A stretch of DNA of 64,000 nt from Diadema setosum (GCA_033980235.1 CM067072.1:32649759-32713758); one strand, 5' to 3'; shown: positions 38,987 to 54,069, numbered from the stretch's first letter. The notes: a model not told the origin generated them from the letters alone. Made by a program: numbers and translations.

Positions 38987-41900
38987 CATTATTACTATTA
39001 TTGTCACAATATTGATGTCACGACGGGTCTGTAGTAGCGATTACACAACAATTCAATAATCGTAGAGTATGGACTTCCAATACTATAACTTTACAGTTTT
39101 GGACAAAGATTTTGTTTAATCATCCCATAAATGTCTTGTTTAATGATTTTGCTATTCCAAATCAAATAATTATTCTTGTTTTCTGCTTTTTATCGGCTCC
39201 ATAATGTTTTGATTATGTCGATGTTATGAAGAAACGGTTGAAAACTCAGAAGAGTCTTGTTTTTGTTGTTTTGTTTTGTTTTTCTATTCTACTTTGTAAG
39301 CATGGCATTGGTTTGTAACAAGACCGATGCAGAAAAAAAAAAAATGCAACTCAAAATGGCGTTTATTCGTAATTGATAGCCCCTGGTAAACCAGTGATAG
39401 AAATAAGGAATCTTCGTGAACACTCCGAACACTCTGCGGAGGTTTTGGTGACGTGGGAATACCCAGTGTCGAATGTTTGCGAACCGTCGTCCCACGAGAT
39501 CTCCTACCAACAACTTCAACAAGGCACCTGTGACGTGGAACAAAACCCATCTTGGACAGTGGCTGGGATTGTCAACGGATCAACGACTGAGTTCACCATC
39601 ACTGGTCTGCTACACAGTGCGTACTACAACATCTCCGTCAGGGGAAGCAATTCCGGGGGATTTAGTCCCTATGCAACCAGTGATATCGTAACCATTAACA
39701 CAGGTACGTCTGGTATAAATGCATGTATATAAAATCCCAGTGTCTGAACAATTGTGGATTTCGTTGTATGTGTTAATAAACGGGATGAGTGTAGAATGAG
39801 TCTAGTCAAAAATTAAGTGTATCTACTAGAAAAAGAAAAGATAGAAAAGAAGTAGCAGACGTACCATTGGCTAAATCCGGGGGGAGGGAGGGGGCTGGGG
39901 ATGCACCCCACCCCCACCCCCGAAATGAAGGAGGGGGTGGCCTGAACAATCATCCCCCAATAGAAGCAATAACTATGATTGTATCAATTTTGGCATATTG
40001 CATGACGTTTTTAACGTCCAACATTCAAAGAGCTAACAGAGCTCAACAGACTGTTGACAACAGTATTCTATCTTTTAGGATATGTTTACATAATTCATAA
40101 TTTTCTCAACATGCAGAAGCTCCCCCATTAGGTCCCTTTCGATAGACTTTGTACACTTTTGAGATTGATGTATTTCCTAATATTTTATCAAAGAGTGTGC
40201 AGATCTTTTACTTACAAAAGTTCCTCATATGCAGAGGCGTCGATGGGGGTGTGGTTCCCTATAAAAGTATTGGGTGCAAATTTTGCTTCTCATTTTGCTC
40301 CTCCTCGGTCGTTATTCCCGAGATGTGGAAATGTTCTTGCTTTTTCAATAGAAAACTATCCAAATTTGATTTTTCACCCAAACATGGCTGAATTTCATTT
40401 CTGAATCTATATTAAATCTCCCTCGCGTGAGAAGGGGACAGGCCTCCCCCTTTCATACTCTCCCCGTTCGGTCCTTTCTTCTTAATACCCTTTTAGATTG
40501 ACAGATTTCCAAATATTTCATCTAAAGTCTACACCAGGTCTGTCACTTCGGCTGAAAAAAAAAAAAGAATGCACAACTTCCGTCGGGTGGGTGAGAGGAG
40601 ATAACTAGATACTTTCAATAAACGGAGGGTTTCTCCCATAGATAACAAGTACACTTCTGGGATTTAAATTTTCCAAGATTCCATCGTAAATGTGTTTACG
40701 AGATATTTTTATCTTCATTCTAAAAATGCAAAAGCTTCATTTCTGAAAATGCACGATCTTCCTCCCGTCGGAGGGGGAGGGAGGAAGAATAGCCCCTTCC
40801 CACACCCTCCCTCATTTCGTCGCAAAATATTTCATCAAAAAGTGTGCATCAAACCTGTCACTTCAATTCTAATAAATTCAAAAGTTCCCTCATCCTCTTT
40901 AAAATTACCCTTTTCCCACTCGGTTCCTATCCATAGAATTAGACTTGGCAGGCTTTGGGGATTGACAATTTTCTGAGAATTCCACAAAAGTGTGCATCAG
41001 ATCGTTTTATTTCAATTCTGAAAATTCAAAAACTCCGTCGTTTGGAAGGGGAATACCCTCTCCCATAGTTCCCCCGTCAACTTCCATACATTTGGTACAC
41101 AGTGATAACGCACACGCGGATCAAGAAGTGAGATACCGCGATTTAGTCATTCACATATCTGTGAACACTATTTTCTTACTTTATTGATATTGGAAAAAAA
41201 TATAATTCTAGTTTATATTTTACAATGCTATACTCTTTTCATAGAAACAAAACTCGAATATCTCACCAAAAGTGTGCACCTATTTATCTCTGAATTTCAG
41301 GCCATACTGTGCAAAATCTTCCTTGTGTGAGAGGGGGCCTGTATCCCCTCCCCACATCCTTCCACATCACATTTTCCTGAATACTTAATGTTTCTTACTT
41401 TTTTCGATGGAAGCAAAACTGAAGTATTTCACAAAAATATGTGCACCTAGGTCTCTGAGGTACATGTCTGGTATTGCAAAATCTCCCTCATGTTGGAGGG
41501 CTAACCGCCTGCCTAGATGCGTCGATCCTGGGGGCAGTGGGTAGTTGCCCCCCCCCCCCCCCCCCATGAAAATATTGGAGGGGCAAACGTGTCATCCCCC
41601 CCCCCCCCATTCCCGAAATGTGATTTTTTTTCTTCTATTTTTTTTTTTGAAAGAAAATTGTTTTGATTGAAAATTGCTGAATTTCGATCCGGAAAATGCA
41701 AAATCTCTCTCGCGTAGTAGGGGGATATCCACTCCCATAAACTCCCCTGTTCGGTCCTTTTCATTTAGACTTAGTAAACTTTTATAGATTTACAGATTTC
41801 CAAATGTTTCATTTAAGTGTGCATCAGATCTATTACTTCAATTCTAATCAATTTAAAAGTTCCCTCATCCTCATGTAATTTACCTTTCCCCCGCTCGGTT

Positions 41901-44900
41901 CCCATCCATTGATTTAGTCTTTGCACACGGGGATTGACAATTTTCCGAATATTCCACAAAATTACAAATCAGATCGTTCTATGTCAATCCTAAAAATGCA
42001 AAAGCTGGGTCTGAGAAATGCAAAATCTTCCTCATGGGAGGAAGGAATTCCCCCCCCCCCCCCTCCACACACATACACACACACACACACCCTCGCACAG
42101 ATAACTCCGCCATCCCTCAATCGTGAAAACGGATCGACGCCCCTGCCCCTCCGATTCCCTTCTCTCTCTCCCTCTCCCCCTCGCTCTCCTCTCTCGCATA
42201 TAATTTCCCATATTTTGCCTCCCCCCCCCCCCCATCATTAAAACGGAACGATGGCACTGGGGATGATTGTTTTATTGAATTAAATCAAGGAAATTGAGAA
42301 ATACGTTAGCTATAAGGAAATATCTACTACATTATTACATACAAAAAAATGTATATATCCATATTACCATTTTATTAATTTCATTTGCTGCCACTTCCCG
42401 CCCACCCTTATATTTCATGTAAAAAAAAAGTGGGGGATGCAAACATTCGATCCCTGTAAAGTGTGTGTGTGTGTTGGGGGGGGGGGGCAGCGCCCACCAA
42501 GCTGATCCCCTGACCCCCCCCCCCCCCCCCCCCCTTCAAGGCTGCGCCGGTCTGGTTATGGGCTTGTAATCGAGATTGTATGTGATGGTGGCTTTCGCCG
42601 AATCCATCGCCGATCATCCCCCACTCCTCGATACGGATTTACGCCCATGAGACGTACAAGCTTCACGTTGGGATGTGGAGCTCTAATGACATCACGCATG
42701 TCTTTTGCCATCATCATGATCATTGTACTTGGAATATCTGAAAGATTCCTGTTCGTACAAATAAGCGGATAATTCCTTCGATTCCTTCTGCAATATGAAT
42801 GACATGAATGATACGGAAAGACATGTTTTTTTCTATTGTAGTACAAGAAAATAGATTTAGTAAAGAACATGGTAGGACTACTAAGTCTCGAAAAAAAAGT
42901 CCGTTTTTTTTTTTTTTTACAAGGAACAGTTGTTTCTTTTATCATTTTGAGTCAAGTGGAGAATTCCGTATCAATAGTCTTCTATATAGTGTATCCTTTC
43001 TAACATGTCTGTCAGCCATAATGTGACGTAGCATTGAAGGGACAGAGCCACTACAAAGTAATGTATTGTGCTTGCATGAGGCCTACAGTTGTCTGACATT
43101 TCGGTCCACACAAGTAAACACTACACCTGCTTTCTTATACAGCTCTTTAATACAAGTATAGAAAATGGTCATTAATTACTTTACATGGAATATATTGTTA
43201 CTTTCTTTGGGATTTCCACACACAGGACCTCCATTGGTAGAAAACATTACGTACAAAGCTACAAACACATCCTTGGCGTTCAGCTGGCAGAAACCTGCAT
43301 GTAAACTTCTGACAGAGAACACGGTCAATTACACGTTTCAACTGAATGGAACGGAGAGACACAGTGCAAGTAACAGTTTTTCGCATGGTTACAACTTTAC
43401 GGGCCTTTCAGCATGCACCACGTACGAGTTTAAAATAGCGACTTCGAGGAATGGAAATCTGTCCAATTGGACGGTTGTTTCAGCAAGGACTGCCATTGGG
43501 GGTGAGTCGCATTGTTAAACTGCATTTAATTTATGTTGTCCATGTCTTTATATTTTACCACATTATTAGTTTGTATTTATTTCGGGGTGATAAGTGTGGA
43601 TAAAGTTTAGTTAAAGTTTAATCTCATTACCGCTGTCTCATGAGTGTGCCATGTAATCGCATTATCAACCTATTATGGTGCTGGGTTGTTGTTTTTGTGT
43701 GTGTGGGTGTGGGTGTAAAAATAGCGAAATTGTGAAACTGTGTTAGATAAAGAGTAAAAATAGCAAATGTCATTGGCTGGTACAAAATACATTCTATTTT
43801 TCTAAAGAAAAGGTGATGGCACTAATTATAGAAGCAACAAAAACCTGCATGATTACGCCGGATCAATTTGCTTCAGACACAGTTGTCATTTGTTTTACTT
43901 CTTAGAATGGTATATCATACCCCTCATGACTGATGAAAGGACAGCGGTTATCTTGTGACTGCATTTCAATTATCCCTTCGTAAATACATGTTTTTCTTGT
44001 ATTATAAAACTCATGTGATGTTGTTTTGTCAGATTAGAAAAACAGACACTGTTGACTGTTCGTACTGTATGTACGTATGTGTGGCGTCACAAATTTTATA
44101 ATTGTGTGATCTAGTTACAATTAACAAGTTGCCTATGCGTTCTTCTTTCGTGCATATAACTTTTTCAAGAATAATTTTATTGCAAAATCCAGATATAACA
44201 TTGTTTAATTACGTAAGGGTGAATTGAGAAATCGTCATGGTATAGTACACTTCTGAATGAAGCAAAGCACATAAGCAAGAACTATTAAGCAACGACATTA
44301 TTTGTTTTAATACTATAAACCTATCAATCAGTAGACAAGCTAAAATCATGCTTCAATCTACTTCAGCGGGAGTGATAGCAGATCATTTCCGTCTTTGACG
44401 ATTTCTCTACAGCAATAACAGAAATCACAGAGGTAAACAATAAAAAGTTACACTTAGAGGACTATTATGTCTTCTTTCTCTGTGGTGATGTTGATCTCCA
44501 CCTGACTTACAGTGTACTTCCTTAACAAGTAGAGTATACCTTGATAATTGTTCACATTATTTGGCTATCTTTCGAATGCAACCTTATTCTACACTGACTC
44601 TAATTGTTAACTCTTTACTTTCTTTTAAGTCTTACTCTTTTAACATCTTCTCTTTCGTTTCGGTTGGCCAATAAGTGCATTTTGAGTCAAAAATGTAATC
44701 CAGTGATATACGTCTTAAATTTCAAAGTTGCAGAAGCTTTGTCGATGTTTATCAGTTTAGAGGTTGTAGTCATTAGAATGCAATGTGCGGATATACAGTA
44801 GCCTATTTAGACATTTGCAATACAGATGAACCACTGCTATCAAACTTTTGTTTTAAAAAAAAGGTCAGATCGTTTTTTTTTTCTTCTTCTGTTCTTTAAC

Positions 44901-46106
44901 CCTGAATTCTTCACAGCACTCACTTATCATTATGTATGCTACTCAAGATATTGGACCAGATAAACGCCCAGATGTACAACGGGGACAATGAAGATGACAG
45001 GATCATGAATTTGATTAAACAAATCATTTATTATCTTTTGAAATATAGGACCATTGTAAAACTTGTATTTTAAAATGGACAGAAATTACAGCATAATCAA
45101 GTGACAATTAATTTCAACCCTTAGTATCACCTTTCAACTTTGTTCTGAAAACAAAAGTTTGAGTTCTTAAAAACGAAGGTACTGATATGTTTCAGTGGTA
45201 TTCATATTTGCCATCATGTAATGACAGCTAATACAACAACTAGATGCCTCAATCACCATGATAAACAGAAATACGATGACATTTCAGCCATTGATATAAG
45301 CAATCGCATGAAGCTAGGATGTCAGTAGATAAGAATCAGGGGCGGATCCATGAATTCTGTAAAGGGGGGGGGGGCGTAACTCAACTTTTTGTTGCAACTT
45401 CCGGGTTTCATTTCATTTTTTTTCTTTTGTTTTTAACGATAAATAAAGGGGGCGTGGGCCCCTTGCGTCCCCCTCTGGATCCGCCACTGAGAATGAGTAC
45501 GAGCCTAATATAAGGAGTGAAAGTAATTCTTCTTAAGATGATAGTGAGTCTTGCCTTGACAGTAGTAGATCTTACGATGTCAAAATATATCAGCAAATCT
45601 GCTGTTAACGAAAGAAAAGAATCCAGCATTACTGCTGCTGACTTATAAGCATGGCGCTAATAATATCCGTTTGACATTCAGTCCCAGGAACGCCACATAT
45701 CAACTCGCCACTTCTCAGTAACAGCCCCCAAATGGCAAACGTGACTTGGTCTACCACAAACTCGCCCTGTAAACCTCTCAACTACGAAGTACACTACCGT
45801 TTGTTGGAGAAGGGAATGTGCAATGCGACCATGGGCAGTGAGCTGAAGCTCGCAAGATCAGTGCCAAACACGACTCAGAGTTTTAAAATCAAAGGTCTCC
45901 ATCCCTACTCATTGTACGAGGTCTTCGTTAGGGGATACAATTCTGCCGGATATGGTTTCTTTGCCTGGGGAAACATTACAACAAATTACTCAGGTAAATT
46001 TAAGGCATTAATGTTGGTGAAAAATTCCGTTTTCATTGTCATTCATATACAAATGTACTTGTATGTGGTGATACGATACAATGTATCATCAATACATATA
46101 TATCTA

Positions 46107-46179
<73 letters not shown>

Positions 46180-48929
46180 CCCTGCACCACAAAACAAACA
46201 AAAAGTCGCCCGACATGGATTTCTAGAGCAGACTCTATAAGTTTTAAAATGATGTATAACTCAATTCAAATGCATTCTCCTAACCTATATAAATATTGGA
46301 AAGAAAGCCCACACTCTGGAAAGTGTGAACTGAGAAAAGAGGCTCTGAAGTACAGGGTCTATACAAGTACTTAATCTTTTAAAGCCATGCTATCTGTGCC
46401 ATGAATGGGACAAAAACATGATGTTAACCACTGTAGCACCAACAATGAAGAGATTATTGGATTAAGCTGAAATTGAGCATGGTCTATTACCACATTCTGA
46501 CCACGATAAATGTCAACGTTCAGAGCAGTAGCATTATCCTTTCAGAAGTTAGTAGAGTTGAAAGTGAAGAGTGTGCAAAGGATTTTCAAGAAATGAAAGG
46601 GGCCTTTAAGAAAAGCCTGATCAAAATAATCTACCAAAAAAAGGGGGTCATAGAAGAACTGCTTAAAACCCTCTTTTCCATTCAATGTATGCTCCCAAAC
46701 TCAAGAATAATGTACAAGAAGAAGATCTCTTCAAGAAAATGTGGAAAACTCAAAATTGACTCGGTTGACCCTTTTTACCTTTCTTGAGTCATCACGTAAA
46801 ATCAAGGGGTGCGACTTTTTGTTTGTTTTGTGATGCACGGGCACATACAATATATATACATATAGCATTTATTATGGTGTTTGTCAGTGTAAGTGTATGT
46901 ATAATATCAATGTATAAATATATCGTAGTGAACAAAGCTGATTTAGAGAGGAGAACCAACGAAAAAGAAAATCACTACATAAGTTCTACAGATTAAACTG
47001 CTTCGATCTGATGGCACAATATTGCAGATCCGTTTTCCGCACTTTCCTGAGATCTATTTTGAGTCATTCATGTTCCAAAACGTAAAGAAACTAATATATT
47101 TCAAACGATCATTTTCTTTTTCAATAATCTTTCAGCTCCGACTTCATCGCCTTCCAATGTCACTGTCGTAGAGATCGACAAACGAAAGCTCAAGTTTTCA
47201 TGGAGCAAGCCGGATTGCAAAGACAGAAATGGAGAAATAACGACTTATCAGTACAAGCTTTGGAAGAGAACAGGTATATTAATCGTCAAAGAAAGAACTA
47301 GAGCCAATATGCGCTTGAACCGAAACAACGCTGCATTACTGATAGATAATGTCGAACTGGTTTCATTGCTCAAAATTTACTATCATTGGTCAATGTAAGA
47401 TGTCAACTTTATAAATGGAAACCTGTTCAACATAAATTCATTAATTGACATGTCTAACCAGCTGCATATTTTTTTTAACAAATCATATTTTAATGTCTTT
47501 AAATCATCAATGACATATTCAATGAATGATTCTCATTCGTCGATGACAAAAGGTCAATGTGATGCCCCTGCTGCGCATGCGTGGAGTGTACAGTCAAGAC
47601 TACGTGATGCGGGGGGGGGGGGGTTATTATGCTATCTAGCCTACCAGTCCTATGGTTCAGTGGGATAGATCGCTCGATTAGAGCACGTTGGCACCAGCGA
47701 TACTGCGATATTAAAGGCATGGCTACCATATCTTTTTTGCCTTGTTCTTGAATTTACCTATTAGTGTTTTCATATGTGCTGTGGACACGAATCTATTTTA
47801 GCATAATAATTATCTGTCTGTTAATGATGAGTTCATTGTGAAAAGACCTTTTTTTTAAGTCAATGTTATTTTTTTATTCCCTGTTTGCGTACATGCGGAC
47901 GAAGAGATCTATCGAGAGACTGTTAACAGTACTGTGACGTCGGTAATCGCTACAAATCTAACGCCTTTTTCAACCTACAAGTTTTCTGTAAAAGCTAAGA
48001 ACTACGAGAAAGAAGGAAACTGGTCGAGAATAATTAGGGTGAAGACGGCAGAAGACAGTACGTATGTTCGGTTCCTTTTCTTTATTTCTTTTTGTTTTTC
48101 TTCCATATACGCGGCAGAGCAAAATCAAGCTGTTAAAGGCACGATAAAATGCAGTCTACTACATACATAAAGATGCATACTAGGCCTACGTGTATGTGTG
48201 AATAGTGATATGAATGTCCTATACTAGGTCTACACACTGATTCATCACTCCTTTTCGGTGCCACCTTTGATCTCTCTGACACGATTGAAAAATTCAATTT
48301 GAGATTTCTTCCACAATGAAGCTAGAAATCAATACTGAACAATAACAATTTAATGATATCTCAGTTTATGATGACGCATTCTTTTATACCTGTTCAGTTA
48401 ACAACAGCATCCTTTCAGAATCCTGGCATTCTCAGTAGTTGAGCATGGCCTTGTTGCCATAATGAAATCTGGGATGAGAGGGATATTGTCAATAATTTCA
48501 CTTTGTCGTCCCTCCAGCACAACGTCAATATCCTTGACAAATGATATTGTCCCCTCGTTGTTCGTTCAAAGTAAATAGCAATAGTCAGTATAGAGGGTAT
48601 TAGTGTCTATTGGTGTTTGAAAGTAAGCACATCTTACCCCGTAAAAAGTGGACTTCACCGCTTGTAACGGAACGTATATATAAGTATATGTATATATATT
48701 ATATATATACATATATATATTTACATGTATATAAACATTGTAATTGCTCCGCGTATTGGCAGTACTAGAAATAGCAATAATAATGTCACAATAGAGGAAT
48801 GCCTTTTACAATGCCAATCGTCATCCCTTGTGAAGGGGGAGGCCCCGAAAATTCAGATTTTGAATTAAAATCAAGGCAATTGGCATTTAACGCTTCCTCT
48901 ATTGTGACATTACATACATATATACGTAT

Positions 48930-48988
<59 letters not shown>

Positions 48989-51900
48989 CATATATGCGTT
49001 CTTCATAAGTATATGAATCGATCTCAAAGCCAGACATCCAAGACACTAGAGCACTTCTCACTTTGTCCGCGAGATCCAACAAGAGCCATCGAAGAAAGAT
49101 GAGTTACTTTGTCCTGCCTTAATTTGAGGCAGTTTAATACATCCCATAAGGAAATGCTCTGTTTCCACCAAGTGACTGTAATAAAACAAGTTCATGTTAT
49201 TCATGTCATGTAACTTCATGGCGCATTTCTATTATTTCTCTTATAACATCATTCCTCTTGAACGAACAGTCCCGGGTCCCCCTTTGAGTGTTATCGGGTG
49301 TGCTGTGGACCTTAACAAACTTAAAGTCACATGGAAGAAACCAGTGCCACCGATGGGAAAAATCATCGCTTTTTACGTCATACTCTGGGAGACGGAGGAC
49401 AACAATACTGTCAGAAGCATTACCTATGATTGCGCGAAAACTTGTAACACCAGTCACGAGGTTGTGATCCTTAACCTCACAGCAAACACAAACTACTCAA
49501 TCCAGGTAGGCATGCGGCTGATTTCATAATGCAGTATACTCTATCAAAATACCAGTATGGTACAGAATAAGTGTACTCTTTAAAAAAAAATCGAGTGAAA
49601 ATATTCACTCTTAAAAGAGTGAATGCAAAAAAGAGTGAATTTCAAGTGAAATTGGAGTGAATTTTGAGTGAAAATGTTCATTTTCACTCATTTTGGAGTG
49701 ACGTCAGGGATGACTCCAAAATCTTCGAGTGATCCCTGACGTCACTCCAAAATGAGTGAAAATGAACATTTTCACTCGAAATTCACTCCAATTTCACTCG
49801 AAATTCACTCTTTTTTGTATTCACTCTTTTTAGAGTGAAAATTTTCACTCGATTTTTTTTAGAGAGTAGTTCCTACACGTAATTGCTATAATTGCTATAA
49901 TTCACATAGTTGTGAGCGTCATTTATTGCACTCCCAAGGTCTTGTAGTATACAGAGCCTAAAATAATTGCAAGCATGTTGTACCATCGCATCGTTTTCAG
50001 CCATCATCAGGCTGATTATACCCTTGTCTTTTATCTCACTGTCAATTGCCACCTTTCACGACACGCAGAGAAAGAAATGCATTCCACGGTGAATACATGG
50101 GCGATTGTGGCCACAACTTGCATGTCCCAACAAGAGTGGAGAATTGTTGACGGTTGACAAGAATGCTAGCCAGCTACTTATCCAGTGCATGTACACGCGC
50201 TGCGATGTAGGATTGGGTCCCGTTTCGTAAAACTTGTTATCAGTATTCAAACAACAAATTTGCTCCCAGCCAATCAGATGCAAGGATTTCAGAAGCTTGT
50301 AACAACTCTGGTAACTTGTTATTGATAACAATTTTAATGAAACGGGGCCAGATGTAAACTGGTGAAAAATGGCCCTAAAGGTTGTGCATTCTATCTTGTT
50401 TGCCCCGCTGAGACATAATGCCCTTGAGCAATGACGTACCTGAGAGGTTACGGTTCCGAAGGTTCCTTAATTACTTAGAAATCCAAAGATGAAACAAGGT
50501 TCGTTATTCTGACGATGCGATATTCCGAAGGTTTGTAATTCCGAAAATAGAATAAGATTCGTTTTTCCGAAGATTCGTTGACATTAAAATGAAATCGGAT
50601 TGTTATTCCCGAGGTTACGTAGTCCGAAAACGAAACAAGCATGATGACAAGTTTCGTAATTCTGAAGGTTCATTAGTGCGCACCTTCTTTTCATTTTCGG
50701 ATTAACAAACGTTCGGAATAACGCCATCTATAGGGACACGGGATTTGCGTGTTTCGGAATAAGGAACCTGATGAATAAAAAACCTTATTTAATTGTCACA
50801 TTAACAAATAGTCGGAATATAGAACGAACATCACCCACCTACGTAGCTGTAAATCAATGTTATAGCTCCCATTATTATCTGATTATAAGGTTCGGATGCG
50901 ATAGAGAGAGCAATGCTTTCCCTGTCAATTTACATAATAATATTATAAACAGAAATCAGCATGCATTTGCTCTAATATTATAGTGTATTCTAATATCACG
51001 AGACAAGTTGCTTCTGAGAATGACTATAAGAGAATGAATTTTAGTAGTCATGTATATTCCACATAGCCAGACAAAAAATAGACTAGTGTTAGATCCCTTA
51101 TCAAAAATGGTAGTTTAAATCAGAACCGCGGTTAAATTCATTCCATGGACTAACCCTCTGCATGCCCCATTGATTTCCTCTCCATAGGCATGTGTATGTT
51201 AACATTGTGCACATTACCACAGTAAGGGTTAAAACAAGCGCGAAATAGGCGGAACTTGCAGAGGCGCTTCCCAGCTTGCGTTTATTACTACACATCTGTT
51301 GGCGCACTCGATGTGTTGCGTTGCAGGCATTCAAGCAATCGAAATTTTATGCATTTTACTCCATATTCAATTCAAACTCCCTTCGTAAAAATCGGCCTAT
51401 CTGCTCAGCTATCAAAGACAGAATATGGTATTGAAGAGTAAAGAAGTCAACATAACATTTTCATATGCAGTTCACTAACGTATTTTAGGGTTAGTCCGTG
51501 AACTATTCTTTAATTTCTTTTTATTTTTTCGTAAACGACACATCCAGGAATGAACGCATATTGACACGTTTATTTGACGCTTGTTTTGTGGTACAGGCCT
51601 ATATACACAAAATGTTATCATAATCACAATGTATACGTCTATAGACGTTTTGAATTCGGGCAAAATGAATTGCTGCATGGACACTCTGCGTGTGAAATTA
51701 AACATGATTGTACAACAGTCATAAATTCCTCTTAATTGGGACTCCATAATTATGTAGCTTTTATTGTTTTTAATGGCAATGATAATCGGAAAGAGATATT
51801 TGCTATCTTGATATCCTGTTATCTGGTTTTTTAGTTCATGAGCCAGAAGGTTGATCAGCTCCCTTCGGAAGACAAACGCTATTTTAAAAACGCCTTTTTT

Positions 51901-52362
51901 ATTTCTTTTCCTGCAGGTTTCTGCCGAATCAAAAGTGGGTATTGGAAAGAGAAGCCCTCATCCTCCTGTCGTAGTGCTAACAGAAGAAGGATGTAAGCAA
52001 AACATGTCAGAGAAGAAACTTAACAGGGGCTTTGTATAAAGTTAACATTAGCAACAATATTCCACAAACACACACACACATTCACGTATTGGCTCCACGA
52101 AGAAATGAAGAAATAAACTGGTAATGCATTTTTGGCCGATGAGGAATGAATTTATTAGACTCGAGTTTTCAGCGCCCTCCGCCTTCTTCAGGAGTTTTCT
52201 TCTACGGCCCTTTCTCCGACTTCTTCTCCGTGTTCAATTTTTGTTTTGCTTTATTTTGATACCGTCATTGTCAAGACTCCTGAAGAAGGCAGAGACCGCT
52301 GTAAATTCGATTCGAATAAACTCATTCTCTATTGGCCAAAATGCATTACCAGTTTATTTCTT

Positions 52363-52410
<48 letters not shown>

Positions 52411-54021
52411 GTATTAGGATTAAGTCTACTTTAATAAACTTGTTGAAAAGAAGGATAATTGCAGGAAATCAGATCAACCTGAATCATATATGGCAAAGCG
52501 TGACTCTTATATGTTATAATGACAATAATCAAGTGTTATTATCATGATTAGTATTATTATATTATACTACTGCTACTACTACTACTACTATCGTTACCAC
52601 CATGTCAGAGCAAGGTACATGATAGCACGTGACCCAAACATGAAAAAATGCTAGACATATTTAACAAGAATGTAGTTATTCTGTTAAGAGGTTGTATAAT
52701 TATGCCATTTCTGTATAATTGCGCTAGTTACACTGTATAAAAAAGGAATACGATTCGGAAGAGCTGAAGACATCTTAATTTGTAATATCATAGTAACATC
52801 AGAGTCGTAATCAAAGTATATAGCTTATGACCCGAGACCATTTTCGTTCAATATAATAGCTTCCATAATGTTATCGTTGTGTCGCGATTTATTTTGTCCA
52901 CAAGCATCTATACTAATATTACTTTAAAGTTTCTTGTGAGTTACCCAATAAAAGATATATAGCTAAACAGCTGAAATTGCTCCTTCCCATTGGTTTGCAA
53001 CAGGATTTTATTAAGATGTTTTATGTGTTGTTAAGTGATCTCATGTGTTTCAGTGATTGGAAAAGGTCTGTGTGAATATATGTATTTCTTTTTTTAATGA
53101 AACAGATCCAAGTTCTCCCGAAAATGTAACGTTAATGAATCCGACAGATTCGTCCATAGAAATCGAATGGGAGACTCCAATCTACCCGAGAGGCACAATT
53201 ACTCGATATGCAGTGAGTTCGTAGAGGTTTTCTTTTATATATATGGATAACATAATTTGTTTCCTGACACAACACACACACACACACACACACATAATAT
53301 ATATGTATGTACATATTATATAATTATATATGTGACCCTGCATCACAAAACCAACAAAAAGTCGCCAGCCACGGATTGTTAGTTAAGAGCAGATTCTGAA
53401 AGAGCAGAATCTAAGCTTTAAAATTATGTATAACTCAAATCAAAAGGACTCTCCTAACCTATCTAAATATTGGAAAGAAAGAAAACACTCTGGAAAGTGT
53501 GAAGTGAGAAAAGAGGCTCTGAAATACAGGGTCTATTCAAGCGATTAATCTTTACCAAGCCATGCTAGCTGTGGGATGAATGCAACAGAAAACAGGATGT
53601 TGACCACTGGAGCAACAACAATGAAGGAATAATCAGATTGAGTTGAAATTGAGCATGCTTCATTAACACATTCTGTAGATGATTACTGCCAACTTTCAAT
53701 GCAGTAGCATCATTCTTTCCAAAGCTAGTGAAGTTGACAGTGAAGCGTATGGACAGGATTTTTAAGAAATGAAAAGAGGGCTACATGAGAAACGCCTAAT
53801 CACGCTATTCCACCCAAAAGTGTTTGAGAAAAACTGCTGAAAACACAAGTTCCTGTTTGTTTTATGATCCCAAACTGTAACATAATGTAAAAGAAGACTT
53901 ACTCTTTCCGAAAATATGAAAAACTCAAGACCGGTTAGGTTGACCCATTTCACCTATTTTCAGTCCTAACACAAAATCACTGCGTGCGACTTTTTGTTTG
54001 TTTTGTGATGCACGGTCACAA

Positions 54022-54069
<48 letters not shown>

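Noticed and set aside
42556..42945. 129-residue minus-strand frame
   Set aside because: No recognisable domain; it overlaps the dispersed C-rich repeat and lies inside the RPTP intron.
46473..46787. 104-residue plus-strand frame
   Set aside because: It lies inside the GTGACCCTGC element and is not open in the second copy at 53 kb.
49971..50157. Possible extra RPTP exon between exons 9 and 10
   Set aside because: No FN3 motif, and exons 9 and 10 already join in phase 0 to complete one domain.
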